Source of the DNA: Sphingomonas panni | GTDB lineage: Bacteria; Pseudomonadota; Alphaproteobacteria; Sphingomonadales; Sphingomonadaceae | NCBI RefSeq assembly: GCF_022664435.1 | Contig: NZ_JAKREU010000001.1 | Span: 310,001 to 374,000 of the forward strand | DNA: 64,000 nucleotides | Direction of reading: 5' to 3' | In this document: positions 16,179 to 25,579 of the stretch, in pieces | Layout: every line of letters begins with the position of its first letter | Numbering within the stretch: position 1 is the stretch's first letter | Program-made: the position numbers and the translations under genes | Notes under the pieces: generated by a model | What the model was told of the DNA's origin: nothing | The model's database searches: none | Seen by the model: only the letters and a program-made list of their open reading frames with translations

Positions 16179-18410
16179 TCACCCCAGCAACGGCAGCGAC
16201 CGGTACCGCCGCCCGGTCGCGGCGTGGAGCGCGTTGGCGATGGCGGGGGCCACCACCGGCACCGCCAGTTCGCTCACCCCGCCCGGATCGGCATCGGACT
16301 CGACGATCTCGATCATGATCTCCGGGCTATCGGCCAGCCGCGGCAGGTCCATCCCGCCAAAGCCGCGGACGTTGGGCAAATTCGCCTCGAACCCGGTCGA
16401 TGCCCGGGTCGCCATCGCCATGCCGAAGATCAGCCCGCCCTCGATCTGTTGCCGCACGAGGTCGGGGTTGACCACTCGCCCGCAATCGACCGCGACGACC
16501 AGCCGGTCGACCTTCACCCGCTGGTTGTCGCCGATATGCGCCTCGGCCATGCAGGCGATGGCCGAACCGCGCATCCGGTGGCAGGCGATGCCCTGCGCAC
16601 TGCCCGGCACCCCGCCCTGCCAGCCGCCCATCGTCGCGACGGTCGACAGGCAGCGCGCCAGCGCCACGTCGCCGCCGAGCATCGCAATGCGGAACGAATG
16701 CGCTTCCATCCCCGCAAACCCGGCCAGTTCGTCGAGGAAGCATTCGGTGAAGAACGCGGTATAGCTATGCGCGCCCGACCGCCACCAGCCGGCGGGCAGG
16801 CCCAGTTCGGCCGGATGATGATCGACCGCCAGGTTGGGAATGCCATAGGCCGGCACCGCGCCATCGGTCGCCAAAGCATCGCCCCGGTCGCCCGGCAACG
16901 CCATCGCCAGCGACGCCGCGACATCGCCACCCAGCAGCAGCCGCGCCAGATCACGCCCGGTGCGCGGTGCGGCAATCTGCGCCCGCCAGCCCAGGATCGC
17001 GCCGCCCCGCCCCAGCCGCGCCGTCATGCGCGCGGCGGCCGGCGCGCGATAGCGGTCGGCGAGGCAATCCTCCCCCCGCGACCAGGTCAGTTGCACCGGC
17101 TTTTCCAGCCTGCGCGCCAGCACCGCTGCCTGTTCGGCGACCCGGTGGTCGAGGTTCGCGCCGAACGATCCCCCGGCGATGGTCGGGTGCAGCACCACCT
17201 GATTCTCGGAAATGCCGATCGCGCGGGCGGCGGCGGCGCGGGCCAGCGTCGGTGCCTGGGTCGGCATCCACAGCGTCAGCATGCCCTCGCTCCATTCGGC
17301 GGTGGCGCAGGTCGGCTCGATCGCACCGTGCAGCGCCGCGCCGACGCGGTAGGTCGCGGTCTGCGTCCGCCCACCGGCGAACGCGGCGTCGATATCGCCC
17401 GCGTCATGCACCCGCGCACCCTCGCCCGACAGCGCGGTATCGAGTGCGGTCGCGATCGACGCATCGTCGACCAGCCCGTGCGTCTCGAAGCGCGGGGCCA
17501 TCGCATCGACCGCGCGATTGGCCGCCCACCATGTCGTGCCGGCGGCGGCGACCCAGCGATCGGTTTCGATGACGCTCACCACGCCGGGCACGGCATCTGC
17601 CGCCGCCTTGTCGACGCTGAGCAGCCGGGTATCGCCGATCGGTCCCTGCCGGATCGAGGCGAAGACCATGCCGGGCCGGCGCACATCGGCGGCGAAGGTC
17701 GCGCTGCCATCGACCTTGGCCGGGGCGTCCAGCCGGGGCTGCGGCGTGCCGACCAGCCGCTTTTCCTCGCCGATGCGGTAGGGTAGTTCGCCGCCCGGCA
17801 GGCTTTCGCGCGCCGCCGCTTCGGCCAGCACGCCGAAGCGTTCGCGCCGGTCGCCCATCACGACAAAGCCGTCCGCCGTCCCGCAACTGCGCCAGTCCCC
17901 GCCCCACGCCCGCGCCGCCGCCTTGCACAGCAACACCCGCGCTGCCGCGCCCGCTTCCCGCAGCGGTCCCTCGAACCGGCGGATCGAAGTGGAACCGGCG
18001 GTCAGCATCAGCGCGGTCCGCTCGGCATGGGCGGCACGCGTCGCGGCGGGCAGCAGCGACAGCGCATCGCCGAACAGGATGCCGGCAGCGAGCGGATTGG
18101 CATAGAGCGGGTTGATCGGTGCCGCCTCGACCGCGACCGTCCGCCAATCGGCACCCAGTTCGTCGGCAACGATCTGCGGCATGGCGGTATAGACGCCCTG
18201 CCCATGTTCGGCCTGCGGCACCGCGATCGTGACCTGCCCATCGGCACCGATCTTCAGATAGGGGCCGAAGATGCTCTCCCCCTCCGCCGCCGCCAGGTTG
18301 ACGCCGTACCGCCGCGGCCACAGCCCCCACGCGACGATCAGCCCGACCCCGGCCCCACCGCCGATCAGCAGGTTGCGGCGGGTAATACGGGGGGTGGTCA
18401 GTGCGGCCAT
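16179..18410 (-). CDS. Molybdopterin-binding oxidoreductase large subunit, IorB-like, Tat-exported
   Basis: This 743-aa protein belongs to the xanthine dehydrogenase family, in the isoquinoline 1-oxidoreductase beta/aldehyde dehydrogenase subgroup. A Tat-type signal (TRRNLLIGGGAGVGL, residues 11-25) precedes the domain start LKIGADGQVTIAVPQAEHGQG. Further down are GGSFGANLDHRVAEQAAVLA (about 407), the substrate-pocket region and the C-terminal GVSELAVPVVAPAIANALH. These enzymes hydroxylate aldehydes or N-heterocycles with a molybdopterin-cytosine dinucleotide cofactor. The usual small [2Fe-2S] partner (IorA-like) is not adjacent on either side. Real substrate unknown. Confidence 0.87.
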   Translation of the reverse strand: MAALTTPRITRRNLLIGGGAGVGLIVAWGLWPRRYGVNLAAAEGESIFGPYLKIGADGQVTIAVPQAEHGQGVYTAMPQIVADELGADWRTVAVEAAPINPLYANPLAAGILFGDALSLLPAATRAAHAERTALMLTAGSTSIRRFEGPLREAGAAARVLLCKAAARAWGGDWRSCGTADGFVVMGDRRERFGVLAEAAARESLPGGELPYRIGEEKRLVGTPQPRLDAPAKVDGSATFAADVRRPGMVFASIRQGPIGDTRLLSVDKAAADAVPGVVSVIETDRWVAAAGTTWWAANRAVDAMAPRFETHGLVDDASIATALDTALSGEGARVHDAGDIDAAFAGGRTQTATYRVGAALHGAIEPTCATAEWSEGMLTLWMPTQAPTLARAAAARAIGISENQVVLHPTIAGGSFGANLDHRVAEQAAVLARRLEKPVQLTWSRGEDCLADRYRAPAAARMTARLGRGGAILGWRAQIAAPRTGRDLARLLLGGDVAASLAMALPGDRGDALATDGAVPAYGIPNLAVDHHPAELGLPAGWWRSGAHSYTAFFTECFLDELAGFAGMEAHSFRIAMLGGDVALARCLSTVATMGGWQGGVPGSAQGIACHRMRGSAIACMAEAHIGDNQRVKVDRLVVAVDCGRVVNPDLVRQQIEGGLIFGMAMATRASTGFEANLPNVRGFGGMDLPRLADSPEIMIEIVESDADPGGVSELAVPVVAPAIANALHAATGRRYRSLPLLG

Positions 18411-18680
18411 GGGCGGGTCGTAGCAAATCCTCCCCCATGGGGGGAGGGGGCGTGGGTGTAGCCGACACCGTCACCCGACATGTCGCTCCGGCCTCGATCT
18501 AGGTTCCGGTTGCTCAGCCTTGCCACTAACGTCATCCCAGCGCAGGCTGGGATCTCCCGGTTGCAGTGCGCCGCAGGAGCCGCTTGAGGCCCCAGCCTTC
18601 GCTGGGGCGACGGTTTGAGGTGCCGTCAGGGAGAGAGGGGGCGGAACGCCGGGTCAGGCCCAGGGTCCCGCCCCACGAAA
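18411..18680. repeat. Spacer with REP-like palindromes
   Basis: These 270 bases contain CCTCCCCCATGGGGGGAGG near 18429 and, at about 18532-18612, a REP pair: CCCAGCGCAGGCTGGG and, inverted in flavour, CCCCAGCCTTCGCTGGGG, separated by about 45 bases. The same motif family recurs at 55.0, 58.0-58.5 and 60.2 kb. No gene is seen. Confidence 0.7.
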
Positions 18681-19001
18681 TCAGGCCGCCTTGCCGCCCA
18701 ACAACTCGGCCAGCTCACCGCTCTCATACATTTCCATCATGATGTCCGACCCGCCGACGAACTCGCCGTTCACATAGAGCTGCGGGATGGTCGGCCAGTC
18801 CGAATAGGCCTTAATGCCCTGGCGGATGCCCTGGTCCTGCAGCACGTCGACGCTTTCGAACTGCGCGTTCAGATGGTTCAGGATCGCCACCGCGCGGCTG
18901 GAAAAGCCGCATTGCGGGAAGAGCGGGCTGCCCTTCATGAACAGCACCACGTCGTTGTTCTTCACCACCGCGTCGATGCGGGCATGGGTATCGTCGGTCA
19001 T
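18681..19001 (-). CDS. grxD: Monothiol glutaredoxin Grx4 (GrxD)
   Basis: This 106-aa protein has the CGFS active site (PQCGFSSRAV, about residues 31-40) and the WPTIPQLYVNGEFVGGSDI glutathione-binding motif (about 70-88). CGFS glutaredoxins bind a bridging [2Fe-2S] cluster with glutathione and form complexes with BolA. The start at 19001 (MTDDTHARID) is chosen because AAGGA lies 7 bases upstream; ATG 19007 would be too close. It is the third gene of the zeta-bolA-grxD operon, 30 bp after bolA. Confidence 0.94.
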   Translation of the reverse strand: MTDDTHARIDAVVKNNDVVLFMKGSPLFPQCGFSSRAVAILNHLNAQFESVDVLQDQGIRQGIKAYSDWPTIPQLYVNGEFVGGSDIMMEMYESGELAELLGGKAA

Positions 19002-19031
19002 CGTCATTTCCTTGTGTGCCAATGCGGCAAT

Positions 19032-19268
19032 TCAGTTCTGGGGAACGCCGGTCGTCAGTTGCAGCGCATGGAGTTCACCACCCATCCGCCCGCCAAGCGC
19101 GGCATAGACCGCGCGCTGCTGGGCGATGCGCGGCTTGCCCCGAAACGACTCCGACACGACCCGCGCGGCATAATGGTCGCCGTCGCCGGCCAGATCGGTG
19201 ATTTCCACCACCGCATCGGGGATCGCCGCCACGATCAGCGCCTCGATCGCCTGTGCCTCCATCGGCAT
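19032..19268 (-). CDS. bolA: BolA family protein
   Basis: This 78-aa protein has the BolA/IbaG fold signature: an N-terminal helix (AQAIEALIVAAIPDAVVEI), DLAGDGDHYAARVVSESFRGKPRIAQQR and YAALGGRMGGELHALQL. The histidine in GDHY and the C-terminal histidine (ELHAL) are candidate cluster ligands with GrxD. Start ATG 19268 follows the zeta-subunit stop after one base, so translation is probably coupled. BolA-Grx4 complexes take part in Fe-S cluster delivery and iron sensing. Confidence 0.93.
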   Translation of the reverse strand: MPMEAQAIEALIVAAIPDAVVEITDLAGDGDHYAARVVSESFRGKPRIAQQRAVYAALGGRMGGELHALQLTTGVPQN

Positions 19269-19269
19269 G

Positions 19270-19593
19270 TCAGATGCTCCCGAGCAGCTGGCGACGCGCC
19301 TCGACGTCGCAATCGGCCATTGCCTGGCGGATGGCGGCATCGTCGCAATCGACCCCGGCGGCCGACAGGTCGGACAGGAGCTTGCGGATCACGTCCTCGT
19401 CGCCGACCTCCTCGAAGTCCGCCTGCACGACCGAGGTCGCATAGGCATCGGTTTCGGCCGGGGTCAGTTCCATGCGCTCGGCGGCCCATTGACCGAGCAG
19501 CTTGTTGCGCCGCGCCGTCACGCGAAACGCCATTTCGCCGTCACGAGCAAACTTGGCTTCGAACGCACGCTCCCGGTCGTCGAACATCGTCAT
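19270..19593 (-). CDS. F1-ATPase inhibitor zeta subunit (DUF1476)
   Basis: This 107-aa protein starts MTMFDDRERAFEAKFARDGE, the inhibitory N-terminal segment of the alphaproteobacterial zeta subunit, followed by the helical domain (ARRNKLLGQWAAE, VVQADFEEVGDEDVIRKL). Zeta blocks ATP hydrolysis by F1-ATPase much as mitochondrial IF1 does. It is restricted to Alphaproteobacteria and so supports the taxonomic placement. It leads a three-gene operon with bolA and grxD, an arrangement that may connect ATP synthase control with Fe-S supply. Confidence 0.93.
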   Translation of the reverse strand: MTMFDDRERAFEAKFARDGEMAFRVTARRNKLLGQWAAERMELTPAETDAYATSVVQADFEEVGDEDVIRKLLSDLSAAGVDCDDAAIRQAMADCDVEARRQLLGSI

Positions 19594-19707
19594 CGCATTC
19601 CCCTACGCATCCCGTCTTCGCGAGATAGGATGGGACGGGGTTACGCGCAACGTCCGTGCAGGGGCGCTGCCCGACATGTCACGGACGATTGCTCTACAGG
19701 CGAGAAG

Positions 19708-19925
19708 ACGATGGTTCACGCGGAGGCACGAAAGAAGAAGAGGGAAGGTTTCGCGCAGAGACGCGGAGACGCAGAGGATGAACTGCCTGCCGCGATAGCG
19801 GCTTTTCTGTCGCCAACGGATTTGCCGACATGGCCGAATGGAGCGACATTGCCGGCCTTACCGCCTCTCTGCGTCTCTGCGCGAGCAACTACCTTCTTCG
19901 CGCCTCCGCGCCTTCGCGTGAAAAC
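19708..19925. repeat. Long inverted repeat, about 218 bp
   Basis: The left arm (GGTTCACGCGGAGGCACGAA, then GCGCAGAGACGCGGAGACGCAGAG near 19761) pairs with the right arm (CTCTGCGTCTCTGCGCGA near 19865, then GCGCCTTCGCGTGAA near 19908). The central about 75 bases are not part of the symmetry. It lies upstream of the zeta-bolA-grxD operon and downstream of the quinone reductase stop. Confidence 0.75.
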
Positions 19926-19928
19926 CGC

Positions 19929-20924
19929 TTACGGCACCACCACCAGCTTGCCGATGACCTTGCGCGCCGCGAGCGCCGCAATGGCCTCGCCGCCGCGCTC
20001 CAGCGGAAAGCTGCCGGTGACGCGTGGCGCGATCCGCCCGTCGTCCCACAGCCGGAACAACGTTTCGACATGGGCCGCATTCGCCGCCGGGTCGCGCATC
20101 GCGAACGCGCCCCAGAACACACCGCACACGTCGCAGCTCTTGAGCAACGTCAGGTTGAGCGGCAGCTTCGGGATCCCGGCCGGAAAGCCGACCACCAGAT
20201 AACGCCCTTCCCATGCCATAGTGCGCAGTGCCGGTTCGGTATAATCGCCCCCGACCGGATCGAACACCACGTCTGCACCCTTCGGACCGACCGCCGCCTT
20301 GAACGCCTCCGCCAGCGCCTTCGACGCCGCCTTGTCGAGCGGGCCGTGCGGATAGACGACCACGTCATCCGCCCCCGCCTGCCGCGCCGCCGCCGCCTTC
20401 TCCTCCGACGACACCGCTGCCACGACCTGCGCACCGAACGCCTTGCCCAGTTCGATCGTGGCAAGGCCGACCCCGCCCGCCGCGCCCAGCACCAGCAACG
20501 TCTGCCCCGCAGCCAGCCGCCCGCGATCGAGCAACGCATGGATCGCGGTGGCATAGGTCAGCAGCAACGCCGCGCCCTCTTCGAAACTGCGGTTTGCTGG
20601 CAGGCGGTGGAGCGCCGCTGCCGGCACCGCCAGTTTCTCGACCATGCCGCCATGGCCGGTGACCGCGACGACCCGGTCGCCCACCGCCCAGCCGGCGACG
20701 CCCTCGCCGATGCTTTCGATGACGCCCGCCACCTCGCCGCCCGGCGCGAACGGACGCTGGGGGCGGAACTGGTATTTATCTTTGATAATCAGGACGTCGG
20801 GATAATTTACGGCGCACGCCCGCACCGCGACGACGACCTGCCCCTTCCCCGCTACCGGATCGGCCAGGTCGCCGATGGTCAGCGTGTCAGGTCCGCCCGG
20901 TTCCTTCGACAACAACGCCCGCAT
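19929..20924 (-). CDS. NADPH:quinone oxidoreductase family protein (MDR superfamily)
   Basis: This 331-aa protein is a zinc-independent medium-chain dehydrogenase of the quinone reductase type. The GroES-like N-terminal half has [21 protein letters not shown] (about 41) and [13 protein letters not shown] (about 64); the Rossmann half has [19 protein letters not shown] (about 144) and the family motif [17 protein letters not shown] (about 218). ATG 20924 has GGGAGAAG upstream. The first 38 bases overlap the 3' end of leuD, so it is the last gene of the leuC-to-leuD operon. Its substrate is unknown. Confidence 0.88.
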   Translation of the reverse strand: MRALLSKEPGGPDTLTIGDLADPVAGKGQVVVAVRACAVNYPDVLIIKDKYQFRPQRPFAPGGEVAGVIESIGEGVAGWAVGDRVVAVTGHGGMVEKLAVPAAALHRLPANRSFEEGAALLLTYATAIHALLDRGRLAAGQTLLVLGAAGGVGLATIELGKAFGAQVVAAVSSEEKAAAARQAGADDVVVYPHGPLDKAASKALAEAFKAAVGPKGADVVFDPVGGDYTEPALRTMAWEGRYLVVGFPAGIPKLPLNLTLLKSCDVCGVFWGAFAMRDPAANAAHVETLFRLWDDGRIAPRVTGSFPLERGGEAIAALAARKVIGKLVVVP

Positions 20925-21516
20925 CACCGCTTCTCCCATGGAGCCACGGTCGGACACTGGCCACGCCGGACTCATATTTCGAAATCGCGGTATCTTGTGC
21001 CAGCGTCATGCCGATCTCGTCCAGCCCTTCCATCAGGCACTGGCGACGGAACGGGTCGAGGTCGAAGGGAAAGCGGTCCTGGTATGGCGTGGTGACGGTC
21101 ATCGTCTCCAGATCGACCGCGATCGTCTGATCCCGCGCGACCTCGACCAGCCGGTCGATCGCGTCCTGCGGCAGCACGACGGTCACGATCCCGTTCTTGA
21201 TCGCGTTGCCGGAGAAGATGTCGGAAAAGCTCGGTGCGATCACCGCCTTGACGCCCATGTCGGTCAGCGCCCATGCGGCATGTTCGCGGCTGGAGCCGCA
21301 GCCGAAATTCTCGCCCGCGATCAGCACCGGCGCCCCGGCATAGCGCGGATCGTCGAAGATATTGTCCGGCTCCGCCCGCACGCTTTCGAACGCACCCTTG
21401 CCCAGCCCCTCGCGGGTCGTGGTCTTCAGCCAGTGCGCCGGGATGATGATGTCGGTGTCGATATTCTTGGCGCCCCACGGATAGGCGCGCCCCTCAACCT
21501 TGATGATCGGTTCCAT
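20887..21516 (-). CDS. leuD: 3-isopropylmalate dehydratase small subunit LeuD
   Basis: LeuD forms the swivelling domain of isopropylmalate isomerase with LeuC. The 209-aa protein has [15 protein letters not shown] (about 18), [17 protein letters not shown] (about 69) and [18 protein letters not shown] (about 158). The start ATG 21516 shares its first base with the stop of the lactonase-like gene. The last about 35 residues ([19 protein letters not shown]) are longer and less conserved than I expect and overlap the quinone reductase start. Confidence 0.95.
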   Translation of the reverse strand: MEPIIKVEGRAYPWGAKNIDTDIIIPAHWLKTTTREGLGKGAFESVRAEPDNIFDDPRYAGAPVLIAGENFGCGSSREHAAWALTDMGVKAVIAPSFSDIFSGNAIKNGIVTVVLPQDAIDRLVEVARDQTIAVDLETMTVTTPYQDRFPFDLDPFRRQCLMEGLDEIGMTLAQDTAISKYESGVASVRPWLHGRSGDAGVVVEGTGRT

Positions 21517-22358
21517 CAGCGGGCCGATGCGGGGAACGTCGGCAGCTTCGCCACGTCGTTCGCTTCGTGTTGCAGGATCACGGTCGCCTTCACATTGCCC
21601 GCCAGTTGCTTGAACCGGTCGAGCGAGGCGAGCGTCTGCGCGCGATCGGTGTTGAACGGCGGCACGCCGTTCCGGTCGTAATTCTCGCGAAAATGCGCCA
21701 GGTCGCCCGACAGCAGCACCGGCCCCTTGTTCTTCAGCAGGACCAGCAGCGCATGATGCCCCGGCGTATGCCCAGGCAGGTTCAGCATGGTGACGCTGCC
21801 GTCGCCGAATACGTCCTTGTCCGCGTCGACCGCCTCCACCTTGGCCCCACCGCCGAACCACGGCTTCAACGGCTCGGTGCTGGTGCCGGGCCTGCCGGCG
21901 CTCAGCGCGTCGGCATCGCCCTTGCCAATCAGCAAGGTCGCACCCGGAAAGCCCGCCGCCTGACCGCTATGGTCGAAATGATAATGGCTGATCCCGACGC
22001 GGCCGATCTGTTCGGGCTTCACCCCGATCTGCGCCAGCTGCTTCTTGATCGTCGTCGTCAGGATCGGTGACATCGCATCGGTGCTGCTCACCGGCTTGCC
22101 GATCACCGCCTCGGGCAGGCCGGTGTCCCACAACAGATAGTCGCCGCCATGGCGGATCAGATAGCAGCTGGCGACCAGCCGCTTGCTTTGCCTCGGATAG
22201 GCGAGCGTATCGGAAAAGGCGTTGAGGTCGTTGACCTGCACCTGCCCGCAATCCAGCCGCCACAACTCGACATCGGCAGGCTTGGACGTTGGCTGGGGCG
22301 CAGGCGCCTGCCCCATCGTCAGTACCAATGCGGCGACCGCCGCGATCCGTGCGATCAC
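21516..22358 (-). CDS. Secreted metallo-beta-lactamase-fold lactonase, AHL-lactonase-like
   Basis: This 280-aa protein has a signal peptide ([19 protein letters not shown]) and a lactonase-type MBL fold: SHYHFDHSG (HxHxDH metal site, about residue 123), [13 protein letters not shown] (about 195) with the third-site His, and [14 protein letters not shown] (about 216) with the bridging Asp. The order and spacing, and the substrate-pocket text [17 protein letters not shown], match N-acyl-homoserine lactonases such as AttM/AiiB. Start GTG 22358 overlaps the preceding small ORF by 4 bases. It sits between leuC and leuD, so it is expressed with leucine genes. True substrate is unproven. Confidence 0.85.
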   Translation of the reverse strand: MIARIAAVAALVLTMGQAPAPQPTSKPADVELWRLDCGQVQVNDLNAFSDTLAYPRQSKRLVASCYLIRHGGDYLLWDTGLPEAVIGKPVSSTDAMSPILTTTIKKQLAQIGVKPEQIGRVGISHYHFDHSGQAAGFPGATLLIGKGDADALSAGRPGTSTEPLKPWFGGGAKVEAVDADKDVFGDGSVTMLNLPGHTPGHHALLVLLKNKGPVLLSGDLAHFRENYDRNGVPPFNTDRAQTLASLDRFKQLAGNVKATVILQHEANDVAKLPTFPASAR

Positions 22359-22474
22359 TGGCGCGCGTCCGTCCGCGACGGGGTCGCCGCCTTGGCCGGA
22401 CGGACCGAGGCATAGGCCGCCGCCATGCCGCTCAACACCGCGCCCGCGATCAACGCGACCAGAACCCGCTTCAT
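22355..22474 (-). CDS. Small 39-aa exported or membrane protein between leuC and the lactonase-like gene
   Basis: ATG 22474 lies 6 bases after the leuC stop, with GGGCGG in between, and the frame ends in TGA 22357-22355 overlapping the GTG start of the lactonase-like gene. The peptide has a basic start (MKRVLVALIAGAVLSGMAAA) and one hydrophobic segment, then a polar tail ending RTDARQ. The tight spacing on both sides argues that it is translated. It may only couple translation of its neighbours. I recognise no family. Confidence 0.6.
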   Translation of the reverse strand: MKRVLVALIAGAVLSGMAAAYASVRPAKAATPSRTDARQ

Positions 22475-22480
22475 CCGCCC

Positions 22481-23917
22481 TTACTCCGTCACCAGTTCGC
22501 GTACATCGGCCAGCCGCCCGGTCACTGCCGCCGCCGCCGCCATTGCGGGGGAGACGAGGTGCGTCCGCGCGCCCGGCCCCTGCCGTCCTACGAAATTACG
22601 GTTACTGGTGGAAGCGCAGCGTTCGCCCGGCGGCACCTTGTCCGGGTTCATCGCCAGGCACATCGAGCAACCCGGCTCGCGCCATTCGAAACCGGCCTCG
22701 GTAAAGATGCGGTCCAGCCCCTCGGCCTCGGCCTGGCGCTTGACCAGTCCCGATCCGGGCACGACCAGCGCCTGCTTGATCCCGCCCGCGACATGCCGGC
22801 CCTTCACCACGCTGGCGGCGGCGCGCAGGTCCTCGATCCGGCTGTTGGTGCAGCTGCCGATGAAGATATAGCTGACCGGCACATCCTGCATCCGCGTGCC
22901 GGGCGTCAGGCCCATATAGTCGAGCGACTTCTGCGCCGCGACGCGCTTGCTCGGATCGGCGAAGCTATCGGGCGACGGCACGACGCCGGTGATCGGCACG
23001 ACGTCTTCCGGGCTGGTGCCCCAGGTCAGCGACGGCGCGATGTCGCTGGCGTGCAGCCGCACCACCTTGTCATACACTGCGCCCGCATCGCTCGGCAGCG
23101 TCCGCCAATAGTCGACCGCCCGGTCCCAGGCGTCGCCCTTCGGCGCCATCGGCCGCCCCTTCAGATACGCGAAGGTCGTCTCGTCCGGCGCGATCAGGCC
23201 GGAACGCGCCCCACCCTCGATCGACATGTTGCTGACGGTCAGCCGCCCCTCGATGGACAGGCCGCGAATGACCTCGCCGGTATATTCCACGACATAGCCG
23301 GTGCCGCCCGCCGCCCCGGTCTTGCCGATAATCGCCAGCACGACGTCCTTGGCCGACACGCCATAGCCCAGCGTCCCGTCGACGCGGATTTCCATCGTCT
23401 TCGATTGCTGCAGCAACAGCGTCTGGGTCGCCAGCACATGCTCGACCTCGCTGGTGCCGATCCCGAACGCCAGCGCGCCGAGCGCCCCATGCGCGCTGGT
23501 ATGGCTGTCACCACAGACCAGCGTCGTGCCCGGCAGGGTAAAGCCCTGTTCCGGCCCGACGACATGGACGATACCCTGTTCGGCCGCCGTCGCGTCGATA
23601 TAGCGGATGCCGAAATCGGGCGCGTTCTTCTCCAGCGCCGCCAGCTGCTGCGCGCTCGCCGGGTCGGCGATCGGCAGGCGATGGCCCGCCGCATCCACCC
23701 GCCGCGTCGTCGGCAGGTTATGGTCGGGCACCGCCAGCGTCAGGTCCGGCCGTCGCACCGTGCGGCCATTGGCGCGCAGCCCGGCAAACGCCTGCGGGCT
23801 GGTAACCTCATGGACCAGATGCCGGTCGATGTAGATTAGGCAGGTGCCGTCATCGCGGCGCTCGACGACATGGTCGTTCCAGATTTTTTCGTACAGGGTT
23901 TGCGGACGGCTGCTCAT
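22481..23917 (-). CDS. leuC: 3-isopropylmalate dehydratase large subunit LeuC
   Basis: LeuC isomerises 2-isopropylmalate to 3-isopropylmalate in leucine synthesis using a [4Fe-4S] cluster. The 478-aa protein starts [18 protein letters not shown] and has [20 protein letters not shown] (about 130), the first cluster ligand in [15 protein letters not shown] (about 350) and the [11 protein letters not shown] pair (about 413). It is the first gene of an operon leuC - small ORF - lactonase-like - leuD - quinone reductase, divergent from an MFS gene. Confidence 0.97.
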   Translation of the reverse strand: MSSRPQTLYEKIWNDHVVERRDDGTCLIYIDRHLVHEVTSPQAFAGLRANGRTVRRPDLTLAVPDHNLPTTRRVDAAGHRLPIADPASAQQLAALEKNAPDFGIRYIDATAAEQGIVHVVGPEQGFTLPGTTLVCGDSHTSAHGALGALAFGIGTSEVEHVLATQTLLLQQSKTMEIRVDGTLGYGVSAKDVVLAIIGKTGAAGGTGYVVEYTGEVIRGLSIEGRLTVSNMSIEGGARSGLIAPDETTFAYLKGRPMAPKGDAWDRAVDYWRTLPSDAGAVYDKVVRLHASDIAPSLTWGTSPEDVVPITGVVPSPDSFADPSKRVAAQKSLDYMGLTPGTRMQDVPVSYIFIGSCTNSRIEDLRAAASVVKGRHVAGGIKQALVVPGSGLVKRQAEAEGLDRIFTEAGFEWREPGCSMCLAMNPDKVPPGERCASTSNRNFVGRQGPGARTHLVSPAMAAAAAVTGRLADVRELVTE

Positions 23918-24068
23918 AGCCGCGCGTTAACCGAAAACAGCCGCGAACGAAAGGTCGCGCGACATTTTATTACCGATACCGACATATTCCGTATCCGAAG
24001 GGCGGACCCTTCGTCGCTGCGCCACGTTCCCCCGCGATCCTCCTGCCCCGTGACGGGATTCGACGTCC

Positions 24069-25313
24069 ATGCCGCACCATCCCGCCCCCGACCATGGCCG
24101 CGATGCCCGCGCCCTCGATGCGATGAACGCCTTCCTCGCCGATGTGCGCGACGGGCTGGGGCCGTATCTCGCCATCTATCTCGTCTCGGTCCGCGGCCCG
24201 ACCCATGGCTGGGACGAAGCGACCGCGGGCATGGTGATGACCATTGCCGGCATCGCCGGGCTGCTGGCGACGACTCCGGCCGGCGCGCTGGTCGACCGGG
24301 TGAGGGCAAAGCGCGGCCTGCTGGTCGTCGCGGCGCTGCTCGTCACCATCGCTTCCATCTCGCTGCCGATCGTCTCGGGCTTCTTCGCGGTCGCCGCTAC
24401 CCAATCGGTCGCGGCGGTTGCGGGCGCGGTGTTCGCGCCGGGCATCGCCGCGATCTCGCTCGGCATCGTCGGGCCGAAGGCGTTCACCCGCCGCGTCGGT
24501 CGCAACGAAGCGTTCAACCATGCCGGCAACGCCGTCGCCGCAGCACTCGCCGGACTGCTCGCGTGGAAGTTCGGGCCGGTCGTGGTGTTCTACCTGATGG
24601 GCATCCTCGCGGCGTGCAGCATCGCCGCGATCCTGTGGGTCGACGGCGACGCGATCGACCATGATGTGGCGCGCGGGTGCGAGGGGAAGCCCGGCGAGCG
24701 CGACGAATCCTGCGATCCCGCGCCCTCGCTGGTCCGCACCCTGACCGGCAATCCGGCGCTGGCGATCTTTGCCGGCGCGGCATTCCTGTTCCACCTCGCC
24801 AACGCCGCGATGCTGCCCGCCGTCGGACAGCTGCTGGGGCGCGAGGTCGGCGCGGGGCAGGCGACGTCGCTGGTCGCCGCCTGCATCGTCGGTGCGCAGC
24901 TGGTGATGGTGCCGGTGGCGATCGTCGTCGGGCGTAACGCCGATCGCTGGGGTCATCGCCCGATCCTGCTGGTCGGCATGGCCATGCTGGTCGCGCGCGG
25001 CATCCTCTACACCGTTGCCGATGCCCCGGCATGGCTGCTGGGCGTGCAGCTGCTCGACGGGATCGGCGCGGGCATCTTCGGCGCGCTGCTTCCCGTGGTG
25101 GTCGCCGCGATCATGCGCGGCACCGGTCGCTTCAACGCGGCGCAGGGCGCCGTGGCGACGGTACAGGGTCTGGGCGGCGCACTCAGCACCACGCTGGCCG
25201 GCGTGATGATCGTGCGCGGCGGCTATGACGCGGCGTTCCTGCTGCTGGCCGGGATCGCTGCGGTCGGGCTGGCGCTGCTGTGGTTCCGGATGCCGGAGAC
25301 GGCGGCGCGGTAG
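24069..25313 (+). CDS. MFS transporter, 12 transmembrane segments
   Basis: This 414-aa major facilitator has two six-helix halves joined by a charged loop (DGDAIDHDVARGCEGKPGER, about residues 195-214). The motif-A-like loop GALVDRVRAKRGLLV (about 77) and its second-half equivalent GRNADRWGHRPILLVG (about 290) are clear. The gene reads away from leuC over a shared 151-bp spacer. The substrate cannot be inferred; the subgroup resembles drug/metabolite efflux MFS proteins. Confidence 0.88.
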   Translation: MPHHPAPDHGRDARALDAMNAFLADVRDGLGPYLAIYLVSVRGPTHGWDEATAGMVMTIAGIAGLLATTPAGALVDRVRAKRGLLVVAALLVTIASISLPIVSGFFAVAATQSVAAVAGAVFAPGIAAISLGIVGPKAFTRRVGRNEAFNHAGNAVAAALAGLLAWKFGPVVVFYLMGILAACSIAAILWVDGDAIDHDVARGCEGKPGERDESCDPAPSLVRTLTGNPALAIFAGAAFLFHLANAAMLPAVGQLLGREVGAGQATSLVAACIVGAQLVMVPVAIVVGRNADRWGHRPILLVGMAMLVARGILYTVADAPAWLLGVQLLDGIGAGIFGALLPVVVAAIMRGTGRFNAAQGAVATVQGLGGALSTTLAGVMIVRGGYDAAFLLLAGIAAVGLALLWFRMPETAAR

Positions 25314-25317
25314 AGGT

Positions 25318-25566
25318 TTGATTCACGCGAAGGCGCGAAGGCGCGAAGACGCGAAGAAGAAGGTAGTTTGCGCGCAGAGACGCGGAGGCGCGGAGCGGTT
25401 GCGTTCTCGGACACCCCATCCGCGCCAGCGGCTTCCTACCTCGCTGCAACGATCCGAGAGGCTTCGCCGGACAGGCTGCGACCGCCCGGCTTCCGACCTC
25501 TCTGCGCCTCCGCGTCTCTGCGCGAACCACTTTTCCTTCGCGTCTTCGCACCTTCGCGTGAATTAA
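25318..25566. repeat. Long inverted repeat, about 249 bp
   Basis: The left arm starts ATTCACGCGAAGGCGCGAAG (25321) and contains GCGCAGAGACGCGGAGGCGC near 25372; the right arm has GCGCCTCCGCGTCTCTGCGC near 25504 and ends CACCTTCGCGTGAATT at about 25564. The two arms are about 75-80 bases each with a unique centre of about 95 bases. It fills the convergent space between the MFS gene and scoB, where a folded transcript could serve as terminator for both strands. Confidence 0.8.
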
Positions 25567-25579
25567 ACTCGCAACGACC

